DNA of 64,000 nt from Capsicum annuum (Eukaryota > Streptophyta > Magnoliopsida > Solanales > Solanaceae): the NCBI RefSeq assembly GCF_002878395.1, contig NC_061120.1, positions 112,761,158 through 112,825,157 of the forward strand, written 5' to 3'. Of this stretch, positions 33,907 through 46,021 are shown one piece after another (within the stretch, counting starts at the first letter, position 1; every line of letters starts with the position of its first letter). The notes under the pieces are model-generated. The model did no database searches, had not been told where the DNA came from, and saw only the letters and a list, made by a program, of their open reading frames with translations. The position numbers and the translations under genes were made by a program.

Positions 33907-34853
33907 ATATCCTCTATTTTATGTACAATGGATATTTAACAAATAAACCGACAACATTCATTTTTGATCTAGATACACAATGACTCTTATATCATTCTGT
34001 TTGATCATTGGTGGATCATTGAGCTAATGTTGATCTTGAGTTGTTTTTCTATTGCATTTATTAGTCCTTTATACTTGGTTTTCGCACCACACATAATTGC
34101 ATCTACAAAAAAATCATTAGGTCTACCAGTAAACATAATACAGAATTGTAGAGTGATTTATACCAAATAATTGGTGAAGAGATCTAATTTAAAAGTTACA
34201 ACATTCTTTAAAATCACAAAACATACATATAAAAAAAGGATATTGATAGTAACTATTTTATTCAAAAATCAATCAAGAATAACATCGTCATGATAAATTA
34301 ATGTATGAAAATGATGAATTGAAGGGGTTGGATTTTAAAAAACCTGTATGCAATATTTAACCTTGGGGTGTAGAATGAGAAGTGGAAGGATGATCGGTGT
34401 CCTTGAAATCAGATAGTGCATGGTACTTGGTAGTCAATTTTAATAGATTTCTGAAAATGCACCATCCGTGTTTATCAACATGGATTTGTATTTTATTTGC
34501 ACCTATTATAAAATTGACTACCAAATTCTAATATTGTTATTTTATTAGAAGTTTTCAACTCAAACACTAAAACTATTTGAGAATTTTTTGTTGAAATAAG
34601 AAGATTGAAATTTTTGTTGAAATGAGAAGAACATTCCTATTGAAGAAGAAGAAAACAATAAGGGAGAAAGAATTTCAAAGAAAATCATAATGAAGAAGAA
34701 AAATGGAATGTTTTACAATAAATAAGAAAAAAGATATATTTCATAATGGAGAAAACTAAAATTAGTATGATTAGAGAAAGAGAAACCATTTCCGGGAGAA
34801 AAGGGGGGATGATTTATATATTGATCTGAATTGCCAATAATTTTTTGGGTATC
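33907..34853. other. unassigned, possibly low-copy sequence
   Basis: AT-rich, no LTR, PBS or retroelement protein seen. On the minus strand around 34400-34480 a short open stretch containing GWCIFRNLLKLTTKYHAL can be read, but it has no start, splice context or recognised family. This may be remaining pre-insertion DNA. Confidence 0.3.
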
Positions 34854-35170
34854 ATTTTTTTTGGAAAAATTACAAAAACTAGCATCCTTAAGACTATAAT
34901 TACAATAAATAGCAACACTTTTTCAAAATTACAACTTATAGCAAAAGTAGCAATATTTTACCCACTTCATAGTAATAGAATAATTTGCATTTTTCAGCTG
35001 TGCATATGTATTTATGAGTAATACATATATATTTGTATATGTATTTATATAACAACATTTTACTTAAATACAAATACAATTTGCTATTTTTCGTAATCAT
35101 GAAACTGTTGCTATAAAAGTTAAAATTAAGGCTACAAAGCTGCTATGTCTGAAATCTTCCCATTTTTTCT
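34854..35170. mobile_element. MITE, probably Mutator-like
   Basis: The element itself is 34863-35161 (299 bp). Its left end GGAAAAATTACAAAAACTAGC is a diverged inverted match to its right end, whose reverse complement starts GGGAAGATTTCAGACATAGC. It is flanked by A plus eight T (34854-34862) and ATTTTTTCT (35162-35170), 8 of 9 alike, fitting the 9-bp duplication of MULEs. The T-rich target makes chance similarity possible. No coding sequence. Confidence 0.55.
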
Positions 35171-35935
35171 TATTTTTAATATCTATTTTTAACTTAAAAA
35201 CAAAAATAGTTTTTCCTTTTTTTATACAAAAATTTGTTATATGTTACAATCTACAAAGTTTTGTTATATCTTGCATTAAACCATTTAAGGATGTTAATTT
35301 AGATTTTTTCCCTTTATTAAAAGGTTGTACATTGGTTGGTTCTTGAATAAGGATTCCTACTTAATTCATGATATTTTTTGGTTAATTCAATTGACAATTA
35401 TTATATTGTGAAATGAAGGAAAAATTTCACAAAAAAGAGAAAAACATAAATGAAAATGTTGGCCTCTTAAGCATGCCACATAAGCGTGACCATGATGATT
35501 ATGGTTTAAGATAAGTAGTTTTTAAATGATTGATTGTGTTAGATTTATGACATATAAGGATTCGGATGATAATTGGAACTTAATTAACTTTCGAATCTAA
35601 ACCTGATGTTAAATGAATATTGATATATTGATTATTTTAAAAATTATTATATGTATGATTGAGATTAAAATGATGTACATAGTTATCTTATGATACGTTA
35701 TACCTATTTAAATTAGTAGGTTCACTTCTGCAAAAAAATATTATTGTTGAGCTTAATAAAAATGATAGTCTACCGGTGATAACTATTAAATATGGAGCAT
35801 GAAAATCCTATGTATCCTAGAATAACAAGAGACTCTTAAAGATTTTGATGTGTCTATGACACTTTTTGAAAATGGTTGTAACCCCCAACATGTGAAAGAT
35901 CTTAAGGTATATCAAGCTTTCAAAAATAATTTCTT
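35171..35935. other. unassigned sequence before copia gag
   Basis: AT-rich. It may hold the 5' LTR and leader of the copia element, but no LTR pair or PBS could be identified. Weak gag-like residues begin near 35800. Confidence 0.3.
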
Positions 35936-36784
35936 GCTTTCATAACGTTGTTGAGAAACATGGATAGTGATATTATGAGAGAATTCCAATAGTATGAAAA
36001 TTCTAAGGACATGTGATCCCCATTAAAAAAATTTGGTTATACTTTAGTTGCTAAATTAAGGGCTCAACTATTAAGTTTGGTACTTATAAATGCCTAAATC
36101 ATACTATGCGTAAGCATACGCGCCCTATATCAAATATGGTGAATAAACTAAGTGATGTCGGTCATGTGTTGACTAAAGTGCAACAACTCTAAGTTGTGAT
36201 TCACTCTCTACCCCAAAATTAGAAAAATATGAAAATGCACTTAACTCACAATGTTAGCATCAAAACTATGAAAGATGTAAAGCATTATTTGGAACTCGAG
36301 GAAGAGAGCCTTGGATTAAACAACGCCATTATAAATATGTATATGACTAGTTCAGATCCAAAACATGGACATGGTAACAAACACAAGTGTGGTGAATTTT
36401 TTCAAAAGAATATAATAGAAAAGTCTCAAAGAAGCCTAACATTAATCAACAAGGAGAGGGCAATATTTTTTCTCCAGAGAAAGAAGAAAAAGGTGAATAT
36501 GGCTAAGCCTAAGTGCTACAACTGTGCAAACAAGGAACACTTTGCTCGTGATTATTCTGATCCTAAAAAGGTACATGGTCTTATAAATAATTTACATAGA
36601 GATGTAAATATTTCTTATTTTGCTTTTGTAATCGAATCACCTTCTATATGGATTTTAGACTAAATAACCACCGATCATATAGCAATGGAAAGAGATGATT
36701 TCATAGATTTTTGATGAATCTCACAATGATCCAAATAGGTGTATATACGAAATAACTCCAAAGAGGATGCCAAAGGAATTTGTG
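35936..36784 (+). pseudogene. copia gag and start of protease
   Basis: Early pieces (IMREFQ-YENSKDM, KKFGYTLVAKLRAQ, ISNMVNKLSDVGHVLTKVQQ) precede an open frame at 36229-36663 of 144 residues. That frame reads MKMHLTHNVSIKTMKDVKHY, LELEEE and the nucleocapsid knuckle CYNCANKEHFARDY. The knuckle is C-x2-C-x4-H-x4-Y; the last Cys is Tyr (36553-36555). The protease start W-I-L-D keeps the catalytic Asp (36658-36660) but a stop follows directly where Ser-Gly is expected. A protease tail reads to AKGIC at 36784. Confidence 0.88.
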
Positions 36785-38767
36785 TGTAACAACCAAATTC
36801 GTTATTATAAAGAAATATCTTGGGATGAGTATGGGGTATAGATATTATTGAGATTATACTCTTAAACTTGCATGGGGATACACATTCTAAATTTCAAAAT
36901 TTAAAGAATATGGGTCGAATTATCGCCAGTCCGCTATAGTAGGACATTCTTCTATAGCATCATAAAGCAGACCGAAAACCCACTTAAGAAGGTTTTAATT
37001 CCTTTTTATCCAGAAGTTGAAACCAACACCGTGGAAGGGCTCTAGAAATACTTAGGGTTTTCTTCCATGCCTTGGAGAAAATAGATAATGGAAGATGGGA
37101 GGAAATAGGGTACAAACCCAAAGATTATTTAGGAATAATGCATTTGTGATCTTAACATAAGGTTGGAATTTGAATTTGTTCATCCTTCCTACAGGTGGTT
37201 GACCTCTAGGTAAGCTAAGATTAATTGAGTAGTATACACCTGGGTAGAGAAAATAAATATGACAGATGAATGGGAGATTTCATAATTAGAACTTTGAGCA
37301 TCGAGGTTAGGTGGATAAAAGTAGTTAAGGATAGGGTAACTTACAAAAATATGGTTGGTTGTAAGCCTCCTCACGTTATGTTGTAATTATTATATATTTG
37401 GGTGGTTCATAATTTTAACTCATAATCTGGGGATAATGGAAGGGTAAGTTACCTTTCATTAGCTTAAAGTCCTAAAGAAAGCCATAATACCATGTGGGGT
37501 ATTGGTAATTTTAAAAATATCTAGGTTGTGGATCAATTGATTGTTTTATAACATATGGAATTAGTTAGGTGACATGGTAGGGCTCTAAAATGGTAGAGTA
37601 GGTGATGACATTATAGCTAAATCCAGTTTGTTCTATATGTTTATGTTAATTATATCTTGGTATGACTTGTTAGTGCATACTACTTGTAGGGTCAATTTAG
37701 TAAATTTATCTTGTCGTATAATTTGACCTAACTTATTGTTAAATATGAAATTTCTTAATAATTGAACATTCTCTTGGCTTATGGGTGAAATAAGGTTGGC
37801 AGACACTTGTATCTGGTATTTGGTATATGGAAAGAATTTATGTCATATAGGTCATGACTAGAGGGTGGTTATAATACAGATAGTATGTATATACAAAGTA
37901 TAAATGAGCCTGACGGTTCTGTGAGTAAACTCGGTAACCTTTATATGTGTTTTTGCACATGGTATTTGACACGACTTGTTTTGGTTAGACTTGACTATTA
38001 TCCTAACTTGGTTATTATATCTAATAGTGAAATGGTAATTCCATTTAAGTTGGATAGGGATTTTTATATACGTGGGGTAGTTTAAAGATGGTTGTAAGTT
38101 ATCAATTAAGTCTAGATTAATGACTGTAGGTTTGGTTGATAGTTTACTTACTTTGATGGTTATTTCTATAAGTTTTTGGTTGACCTACTTAAGATGTTGA
38201 CTCAGGTTAGGGTTCATCCTTGATGTATCTATTTCCTTATAATGGTGGTAGATGTCCATAAAGGCGAAGTAGGTGACATAAGTTTAGGTAGTTAGAATAA
38301 TAAAATTCATTTTTTTAATATTTATGTTATGGTTATGTGTAATTCAAGTTGGGTCAACTGATGAGTCTTACCAGTTCATGTGGTTTGCACGAATACTACT
38401 CTTGCTATACCCTTTTAGGGTATTGCCTTTTGCAGGAATAAGTTGGTTTCATGATTGCTGAGAGGAATAAGTTGGTTTCATGATTGCTGAGGTTAATGAT
38501 TCTCCAACAACTCTTATTCCTCTTTCTCTTTATGGAAGTTGTGTTCAATCCTACTTTACTTTTAGAAAATCTTGTACCTGTTTAGACTAGATCTTAGGGT
38601 AGTTCTTTTTATGGAATTGTTTGTAAAATATTTTCAAAAATAATCATGACTTATTCATTAATTAAGGATTTTTGTTTGAATTCCTAAGAGATGGAAAGGG
38701 GTTCTCCTATTTAGGTAGATTAGAATAGGTTCCCTCATGATCTAGTAAATTAGATTGGGGCGTGGTA
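36785..38767 (+). mobile_element. solo LTR J inside the copia element
   Basis: It starts TGTAACAACC and ends near GGGGCGTGGTA, resembling nightshade LTRs that run from TGTRACAACC to GGTCGTGACA. The CAGTTCATGTGGTTTGCACG phrase (38373-38392) before the end also looks typical of such LTRs. Copia protein frames touch both sides with no internal retroelement genes between, so it is a solo LTR. The expected 5-bp duplication is not evident (TTGTG left, GCTAT right), so one or both ends may be off by a few bases. Confidence 0.65.
38434..38491 (+). repeat. exact 29-bp tandem duplication in LTR J
   Basis: AGGAATAAGTTGGTTTCATG and nine further bases at 38434-38462 are repeated without a change at 38463-38491. 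The absence of differences contrasts with the decay around it, so this duplication is recent. Confidence 0.92.
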
Positions 38768-39831
38768 GCTATAAACTTAAAATATGTGGTGGCCAAATTT
38801 TGTATCTATATGATTTGTTATTACACCAACAATATGCCAAAATCTAGTCTCTATCAGAATGTTAATTAGGTTAGGTTTTAATCTTTTCGTTCATCAATAT
38901 GGTATGAATTTGTATTAGGCCAAGATAAGATATGACACTAGTTATTTTTGTGATTTTTTTTTTGTATTGAATGTTGTTTAAAGTCCTAATCATAATAGTA
39001 TTAGTTTTTTCATGTTTGCATCAACTTCAAATTATGATAGTGATGTAAATTTATGACATGATAGGATTGACCATATTGGTAAACAAAGAATGAATCGCTT
39101 AGCTAAAGAAGGTTTATTTGCCATAATATATAAAGTAGAATTGTCTACTTGTCAATTTGCCTAGTCAAAAAATTTGCAAGAAAACTATTTGAAAAAGGCA
39201 CAAGATTTAATATTCCATTGCAATTAATTAATTCGGACATCTGTGGTCTAATGAATGTATGGGCAAGACATCGCGCTATTTACTTTATTACTTTTATTGA
39301 GGATTTTACTTGATTTAATTGTGTGTATTTGATTTCTGACAAATTGAAGTTTTTAGCTGCTTTAATGAACTTTATGAACTTAGTTTAGAATCAACTAGAT
39401 AGAAAAATTAAAGCGTTAAGAATTGATTAAGGAAGAGAATGTTTGTCTGGTGAGTTCAAATGACTGTCTGATAAAAATAAAATTCAAAGAAAATTAACTA
39501 CTTCTTATACTCCACAACAAAATAATGTTGCGGAATAATGAAATAGAACCTTATTAGAAATGATTAGATCAATGATGACAGAAGAAAAATTTTCAATCAC
39601 GTATTTGAGTGATGTATTGCTCATTTTTGCATTTGTAGTTAATCGTGTCCCTTCCAAATCAATTAGAACTAAACCATAAAAGCTATGAACTACAAGACTA
39701 CCCAATTCAAGAATTATAATGCCTTGGGTTTGTTCTTCGCTTATCATAGCCCTTATTTTCGATATGAAAAATTAGGTCCAAGGGGAAGGAAGTGTTTCTA
39801 TATAACATGCTCAAAATAGTTTATAGATTAT
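38768..39831 (+). pseudogene. copia integrase
   Basis: After YKLKICGGQILYLYDLLL the spacer reads VLIRLGFNLFVHQYGMNLY and then the pre-integrase motif HDRIDHIGKQRMNRLAKEGL near 39058-39120, with TCQFA from the HHCC finger. The core keeps all three acidic residues in separated pieces: SDICGLMN (39236), LRID (39417) and PQQNNVAE (39512-39535). RNRTLLEMIRSMM-like and NRVPSKS-like blocks follow. Stops occur about every 30-50 codons. Confidence 0.88.
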
Positions 39832-40190
39832 GTGTTCATAGGTGAACACGATAGTGGAACTATAAATGAAGTTGAGTCATGTACTGGTACATACATAGAG
39901 AATGATTTTCCTAAGCAACACAAGATAGGTCAAGACTTATCTCTTTATAAAACCATAGATCATATTCATTTTGATACCGATGTTCAAAATGATTTTAGTG
40001 GGAGTCATTCTGATGATAATGAATCCCCTCTTATTCTCACAAATACACTATATGAATCAAATCCTGTTGATATTGTTGGTTCAAGTGGGAGTAACTTATC
40101 AATTGACAAATCAATTTTTCAATCCCAATCTCCGCAAACAAATCATCAACAAAATTTTCATTATCAATTTTAGATCAACTGAAAGGATTT
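39832..40190 (+). pseudogene. copia integrase C-terminus and integrase-RT linker
   Basis: An open frame of 113 residues (39832-40173) starts MFIGEHDSGTINEVESCTGT, which fits the end of copia integrase (YVFIGEHxDGTVTEIES). It then runs into an acidic, serine-rich linker (DNESPLILTNTLYESNPVDI) with no domain. It is one of the longest uninterrupted stretches in the window, but continues in other frames on both sides. Confidence 0.8.
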
Positions 40191-40930
40191 ATAGTTACTC
40201 TAAATAATGAGGAGCCAAAAAATATAAATGAGGCTCTTACATGACCCACTAAAGAAAATGGATAAACCAATATTGGAGGAGATGGAGTTAATAAATTCTA
40301 ACCAAGTGTGACAATTTTTTGATCTATATATAGGACAAAAATCTATCGAAAATAAGTGGATTCTATGAATCAAATGTAAGAAAAATAGTACTATCAAAAT
40401 ATTCAAAGCGCATTATTAGCTAAGTAGTATACACAATAGGAAGGAATTAATTCTGATTTTTTTTTACCTATTGTACACTTTACTTCAATAAGATTAATTT
40501 TGTCAATAGTGACTATTTGGAAATTTGAATTGGATCAAATGGATGTGAAATCTGCATTTTTCTAGAAGAAAAAACCTGTCTGAAACGGCTATAGTTTTCA
40601 TGAGAAAAGTAAAGAAAATAAAGTATGTCGATTTCATGGCCTGTTTATGGCCTTAAACAATCTTCTAGATAATGGTACTTATGTTTTCATAATGTGAAAA
40701 TATCGCATGGCTTTTTTATGATTCAAGTAGATCATTTTGTATGTGTCAAAAGATCTAAAGTAAGTTTGTGATCTTATCATTGTATGTAGATGACAAGCTG
40801 CAAGTGACATCAAGTATATAAAAGAAATAAAAGATTGATTACTATCTACTTTTAAGATGAAAGATATGCGTGAAGCATCATACATTCATGAAGTTAAGAT
40901 TTCAAGATATTGTTTGAAAAGATTGTTGTC
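40191..40930 (+). pseudogene. copia reverse transcriptase
   Basis: Blocks in order: EALT-PTKENG-like start, KKMDKPILEEMELINSNQV, IGQKSIENKWIL, LDQMDVKSAF-like, GLKQSS-like (FMALNNLLDNGTY in one frame) and the catalytic YVDD (40784-40795), intact. After it come KEIKD-LLSTFKMKDMREASY and HEVKISRYCLKRLL. The expected KARLVAKGY block is reduced to KAHY at about 40408-40420. Stops and at least three frame changes are visible. Confidence 0.88.
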
Positions 40931-41750
40931 TCTTTAACAAGAACCTTACGTTAAGAATGTTCTTAAACATATTAATGTGAAAGATATCAAATACTTAAAC
41001 ACTCTAGTTTCTAAAAGTAAAACTTTATACTGAAGAACATATCCTCAGACTCCACATGAAAAGGTACAAATGTGAAAAGTTTCTTATGCCAATGCAGTCG
41101 GAAGTCTAATGTATATTATGATGAGTAATAGATCTAATATTTATTATGCCGTTGGATTAGTTAGTAGATATTAATTCATCCAAAGATTGCAACAATGTAA
41201 AGCAGTTGTAAGGATATTGAGGTATCTTAAAGGTATAATAGACTATTCCTTATGTTATTAAGGAAGTGATCTGTAAATCAAAGGCTACATAGATACTAAT
41301 TAGGAAGGAGATTTAAATAAGAGAAAATCTACCTGTAGATATGGATTTTTTCTTAATGATTGTGTTATATCATGAAGTAGCAAAAACCAACAATGATAGC
41401 CTTATCTATAATGAAAGTTGAATTCATAGTACTTTCATCTGTTCTGCATAGAACTTTTTTGGCTTAAATATTTTTTGATTTATTTGGGTGTGTATAACAA
41501 TGTCATTGAACCTGTCACAATCTATTGCGATAGTTAGGCTACAAGAGCCTACACAAAGGATTCAAAGTATCATAAAAAAATAAAACATATTGAAAAAATG
41601 TATAATTTTTTAAGAGACATGATTGTACAAAAGAAAGTGAATGTGAAATACATATCTATGCATCAAATGATAGCAGATCCCTTAACAAACCCCATAGCAT
41701 GTTATTCTTAAAAAAGACATGTAAAGTCATTGGGTTTGCATAGATGATGA
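40931..41750 (+). pseudogene. copia RNase H and C-terminus
   Basis: Readable text includes QEPYVKNVLKHINVKDIKYL, VSYANAVGSLMYIMMSNRSN, IYYAVGLVSRY, RILRYLKGIIDYSL, GYIDTN-EGDLNKRKST and VTIYCDS-ATRAYTKDSKYH. The C-terminus ends with KHIEKMYNFLRDMIVQKKVN, VKYISMHQMIADPLTNPI and KRHVKSLGLHR, a standard copia ending. Catalytic Asp residues in YIDTN and IYCDS are kept. Confidence 0.92.
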
Positions 41751-43596
41751 TGCATTTATATTTTATTTTCTCCAAACATGTTTATGTATATTCACATTAT
41801 TTAAGTTAATATTGATTTATACCTAATTTTTCATTTTATTGGTTGATACACATATACCATTTTTTATTTGATGTACATAACTATTTGAGAAAAAAAAGTA
41901 TGTCAAATAGACAAAAAAATTTGTCTATTCACATAGACAATCGCCTCTATCATCTATGCGACAAGTAGTAGAGATGAGATAGTTGTAATCTTAATATTAT
42001 TAGAAGTGATAATCAAAGAGAGCTGAAACTTTATAATAAGAATATTATTTGTTAGATTGTGTTTAATCATGTGTTATTAAAAGTGTTTATTTCTATTGCC
42101 AGATGTGAGTTTTGAAGAATAAAAAATGGTTGACTATATTTGACAAGTCAAAGTTAGACACGAGTTGTTTCAACTATCATCTAATAATATTTAATTTATA
42201 AAAGACATACTCTTCATGGAAAAGGAGTCAAAACTATGATACATGTTTACACTATGTATCCATATAGTGATCCATAAGGGCTATACAAGTTTAGTGTATA
42301 CTTGCTATCATGTGAAGTCCTAAAAGTTTAAGTAATTTTCTAATTTGTACCCTCATGACTTTAATCAGTTTTTTAAGATTCCGTTTAGTGTTTGCTATCT
42401 TAGTATGTTGCCAAGAGATAAAGGCTGCTTCGATCAAGTTGGATATTTTAAGAAAAGTATATCACGTTGAGATTAAGATATTCTTGAGATAAGAAAGATC
42501 ATTGAGTAATATCACATTAATTGTGTTCATTAACTGGTCCTTTATATTTGTTTGTGAGACAAGTACATAATGATGAACTCAAAATTAAGAAAAAAAGATG
42601 ATGTGAAATATGAATGTGATAACTGATCAAGGGTAATACATATGATATTTACTGTAAGTTTCATTGATCAAGATATTATATATTCCTAATAGATGTATAG
42701 CAATGAAACTCTCAAAGCATGCACTAGTCATACAGTTTAGTTATAAAGAATGAATCTTATAGAATACAAATGAGAGTTGACCCACTATGTGTGAGTGAGA
42801 GATGAAAAACACTAGAACGGGTCACTCATGTGGGTCAACTCTAACCCATACTATATAATTAAAAAATTACATATAGATACTCCTCAACATACGAAGGTGG
42901 AATTAGATGTGTTTTGTAGAGAAAATGACTTATTGATTCATTTGAATTTTGAAAACTTAAAAAACAAGTTTCAAAATCGATTTTGAAAACAAAGTCGTGA
43001 ATTAATTTATTTGAAAATAAATTAGGAAAACTTTTTAAGGAAAATTCTAAGTCCTGAAATAGAAAAAAAGACTTGGATTTTTAAAGAAATTTTGGATAAG
43101 AGGTTATTATTAATAATTTGAGAAGGATTTTAAGGAATTTAGAATGTCTGCTAATAAGCGGTTGTCCAGGCTATGTCAAAAACAATTTTTGACAAACTTT
43201 GAAAAGGAATTTTCTTTTACTTAGAAAAGAAAATGATTAAAGAAAAATTTATTGAAAATTTTATGCAAAACAAGATTTTTGACTACTTAATGGGGAATTT
43301 AGCTAAGCTTTTTTTATAAAAAGAGTTGGTAGAAAGTAAAGCATGGAAAAGGGTAAGGAAGAAACTAAAAGACTTGGGCCTGAATCTCTCAAATGAACCC
43401 TACATAATCTAATTTGGATATTGGCTGATCTGCATCTGTCCTAATCTAATAGTTCGGGCTTTTAGCCCGCAACCTGTCCTAAACTATTTTTTGAACCTTT
43501 AAGGACCAAAATATAGACAACCTTTATTAAATTATGACTTGTGCTTTGAGACTCATAAAACATAATAAAAAGAAAATGGTAGCATTATTTTAATGG
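41751..43596. other. copia 3' tail and unassigned flank
   Basis: Noncoding and AT-rich. It probably includes the copia PPT and 3' LTR; TGTTAGATTGTG at 42052 is a possible LTR start, but no 5' partner was found. GTTCGGGCTTTTAGCCCGCAAC at about 43450 contains a short inverted repeat (CGGGCT/AGCCCG). The last 200 bp are the target of solo LTR C1. Confidence 0.35.
41906..41940. repeat. overlapping hairpins after copia RNase H
   Basis: AATAGACAAA (41906-41915) and TTTGTCTATT (41920-41929) form a perfect 10-bp stem with a 4-base loop. The right arm can instead pair with ATAGACAA at 41933-41940 as an 8-bp stem (arm 41921-41928), again with a 4-base loop. The two folds exclude each other. Confidence 0.7.
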
Positions 43597-43601
43597 GCTT
43601 G
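43597..43601. repeat. left target-site duplication of solo LTR C1
   Basis: GCTTG, exactly repeated at 46017-46021. Confidence 0.9.
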
Positions 43602-43829
43602 TGAAATACCTTAAGTTTCCTAACTAAATTTTTTGTTCTAAAAATATCAAGTGTTAGGTTCAAAATTGAATGATGTTTATTCCATGAGGACTTTTCAAGA
43701 TTTATACTTTTTGTCATGTGTAAAATTTAATAATCTTTCCATTGATATAAAATTTGCCTAAATCTGATAACCGAGTAAGAATTTATAACTATTTCAAATT
43801 TCCATCGTAAAACAATGGCATATTAGCCA

Positions 43830-43957
43830 GTGGCGCATCGCGCCACAGGAGAAAATGACAATTGTCAAATTCTAGTAGGGGTCTGCGATAGTGGCACGTC
43901 GTGCCAAACTTTTAGGTCACAAATGAAGTGAACGTGATGGCTCCGCGTCGCGCCATC
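43830..43957. promoter_or_regulatory. array of CG-rich hairpin words in LTR C1
   Basis: GTGGCGCATCGCGCCAC (43830-43846) is a 7-bp inverted repeat with a 3-base loop. TGGCACGTCGTGCCA (43892-43906) is a 7-bp inverted repeat with a single central base. GATGGC...GCCATC (43936-43941 and 43952-43957) is a third pair. A weaker word lies near 44000. The array ends about 130 bp before the TATA-like box. Confidence 0.65.
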
Positions 43958-44088
43958 CCTCAATTTCCTAGTTGTCAAGTTCAGTGACACGACACGATAG
44001 CGCTGAGTTACGCCAGGGGTCCAATTAGGGAAAATTTCACTAAAATTAAAAGACACATCCAAGGTTAAAAGAGTCAATTTTCCACCCC

Positions 44089-44096
44089 TATTTAAG
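44089..44096 (+). promoter_or_regulatory. TATA-like box of LTR C1
   Basis: TATTTAAG in CCCCTATTTAAGCCC is conserved in the 3' LTR of element C at 55104-55111. Confidence 0.45.
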
Positions 44097-46016
44097 CCCT
44101 TTAACATGAGATTCAGCTATTTGAAACCCACAATATACTAGTTTCTCTCAATTTTCTCATAAGAACAAGCTAGGATTTCAATTGGAGATCCAATTTCAAG
44201 AAAGTCTCTCCGTCAATCTTTGCTATATGAAGAACTAAGGTATGTCATGTGTTGATTCATGGGTATCTCTCACTAATGAAGCTCAAGAATCTTCTTTTAA
44301 AATCCAGGATTTAGGTATTTGTGAATGTTCATGATTCAAATTGAATTAAAATTCATGTTCGTGATGTTGTGTGGTTTTGATTAAAGTTTTAAATTAGATG
44401 TTCCAATGATTTACTCTAGTATGTGATGATTTGCATAATAATCATGACAAAGCCCCTTGAATTTATAAGTTGATTGATGTATCCTTAATTATTACATGTG
44501 TTGATAATTGTATAACCAAAGCATGCTCCCCACATATTTGATTAAATGCATATGTGAAGGAAAATGCCATAATAGTATGATATTATGAAATTTCCATTCA
44601 CGTACAAGTTATGTATGTCAAGTGTTTTGATGAAATGTCTTAGTCAATGGATTATATATTGTTGATGTTAGTCATATATTCAAGAATGTCATGCCTTGTC
44701 AGTTTCCTTCTATCGAGTCCTGGGGGTACTTGTACCCAAAAAAATATAGTTGTGTGCCTAGCTTTAGTGTCATGTTTTCACGATATCCTCAGTCAAGCCA
44801 TGATCCATGGTACTCAGTCAGTCATGTGACTCAGGAAAACTCAGTAATACAGTAATCTTAGTACTATTCTATTAGTCAACGGAATTAAGTAATTCAGTCC
44901 AGTTCAGTTCAGTAATCTATGTTCAGTGTCTATTCAGATGGGAGTAGAAATTAGCACCGAGTGAACCCAAGGATGTGAACACACACTTTCAGATGAGGGT
45001 GTAATTTTGAGGTCATCCTTACATTCCAGAACTATGTAACTAGCATAGTTTGAGACATCAACACTGTCAGATGAGGGTTGACGAGATGGATAAGCATTAT
45101 CATATGAGGGCCTCACCATTCTCTTTTGGGGACACTGTCACCTGACGGTCACTCATAGCTTTTCCTTACCAGTGGTGTGGTATTGATACCCTTCTAATTG
45201 GAGATACAGATTGGACCCCAACTCAGCCATAATAGCGTATTAGGTAAATGTCGATTAGATAACTACTTCACATAGTTTTAGTTACAGAATTAGTACTGTT
45301 AGATACAGTATGGAACTCAGCTAGTTCCATCAGATTTTAGGACTGTTAGATACAATCACTCATGTCATTAGTTATACCAGTCATCAGAATTCAGTATCAG
45401 TCATGTTAATTATCAGTAAACTCATATTATCATGATCTCAGATATAGTTACTATGTATTCATACATGTATTCTCATATTCATATTAGTTAGTTAGCCAGT
45501 ATTGTTCATTCACATGAACCCAACGTATTCAAACTACCTTCCATGCATACCAGTACATTCAAAGTACTGATGCATTTGCGCTATGGTGTCTTATACCATA
45601 GGTTCAGAAGTATGAGCATCAATAACATTCCAGTCTCAGCAGTCAGAGTTAGCAGTAATCCTTATCTCTAGAGGAAATGATCATTTATTTATCATATCAT
45701 TAAGTAATTTATTAGTTGGAGTTAGTAGGGGACATGTCCCATCAACTCCTCATTCAAACAGTTTAGTCAGTTAGAGGCTTTCCAGACTATCATGTTATTT
45801 TAGTTTTGTTTTGGGCATTTCATATCCCATTCAAATATTATATTTTTATCAATTATGTTACAGTCTTAAATTTTATGGCCTTTCAGTTAATGTTTCTACA
45901 ATCATACAGTATATTATGTAGTATACAGGTACAAATATCAGTCATAGGTTTATTTGTGGTCCTTCGGGTTCATGAGTATCGTGTAGTATTCTGGGTACCA
46001 GATTCGGGGTGTTACC

Positions 46017-46021
46017 GCTTG
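46017..46021. repeat. right target-site duplication of solo LTR C1
   Basis: GCTTG, identical to 43597-43601. Confidence 0.9.

Larger units (their letters stand above)
35936..41750 (+). mobile_element. decayed Ty1/copia retrotransposon split by solo LTR J
   Basis: The order gag, protease, [LTR J], integrase, RT, RNase H is that of Ty1/copia, with integrase before RT. Domains run from about 35940 to 41745 on the plus strand. Many stops and frameshifts make it inactive. Its LTRs were not delimited. The 1983-bp LTR J lies in the protease-integrase region; the reading frame on the left (AKGIC) is taken up directly on the right (YKLKICGG). Confidence 0.88.
43602..46016 (+). mobile_element. solo LTR C1 (Del/Tekay-like family C)
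   Basis: 2415 bp, from TGAAATACCTTAAG to GGGGTGTTACC. It aligns end to end with the 3' LTR of element C (54642-57118). Exact GCTTG duplications flank it, so it inserted as a full element and later lost its interior and one LTR. Compared with element C's own LTR pieces it lacks a 14-bp tandem duplication near position 45800, so it is not a mere copy of that element's LTR. Confidence 0.93.

Noticed and set aside
34390..34490. short open text on the minus strand (GWCIFRNLLKLTTKYHAL)
   Set aside because: No start, splice signals or family recognised; too short to call a gene.
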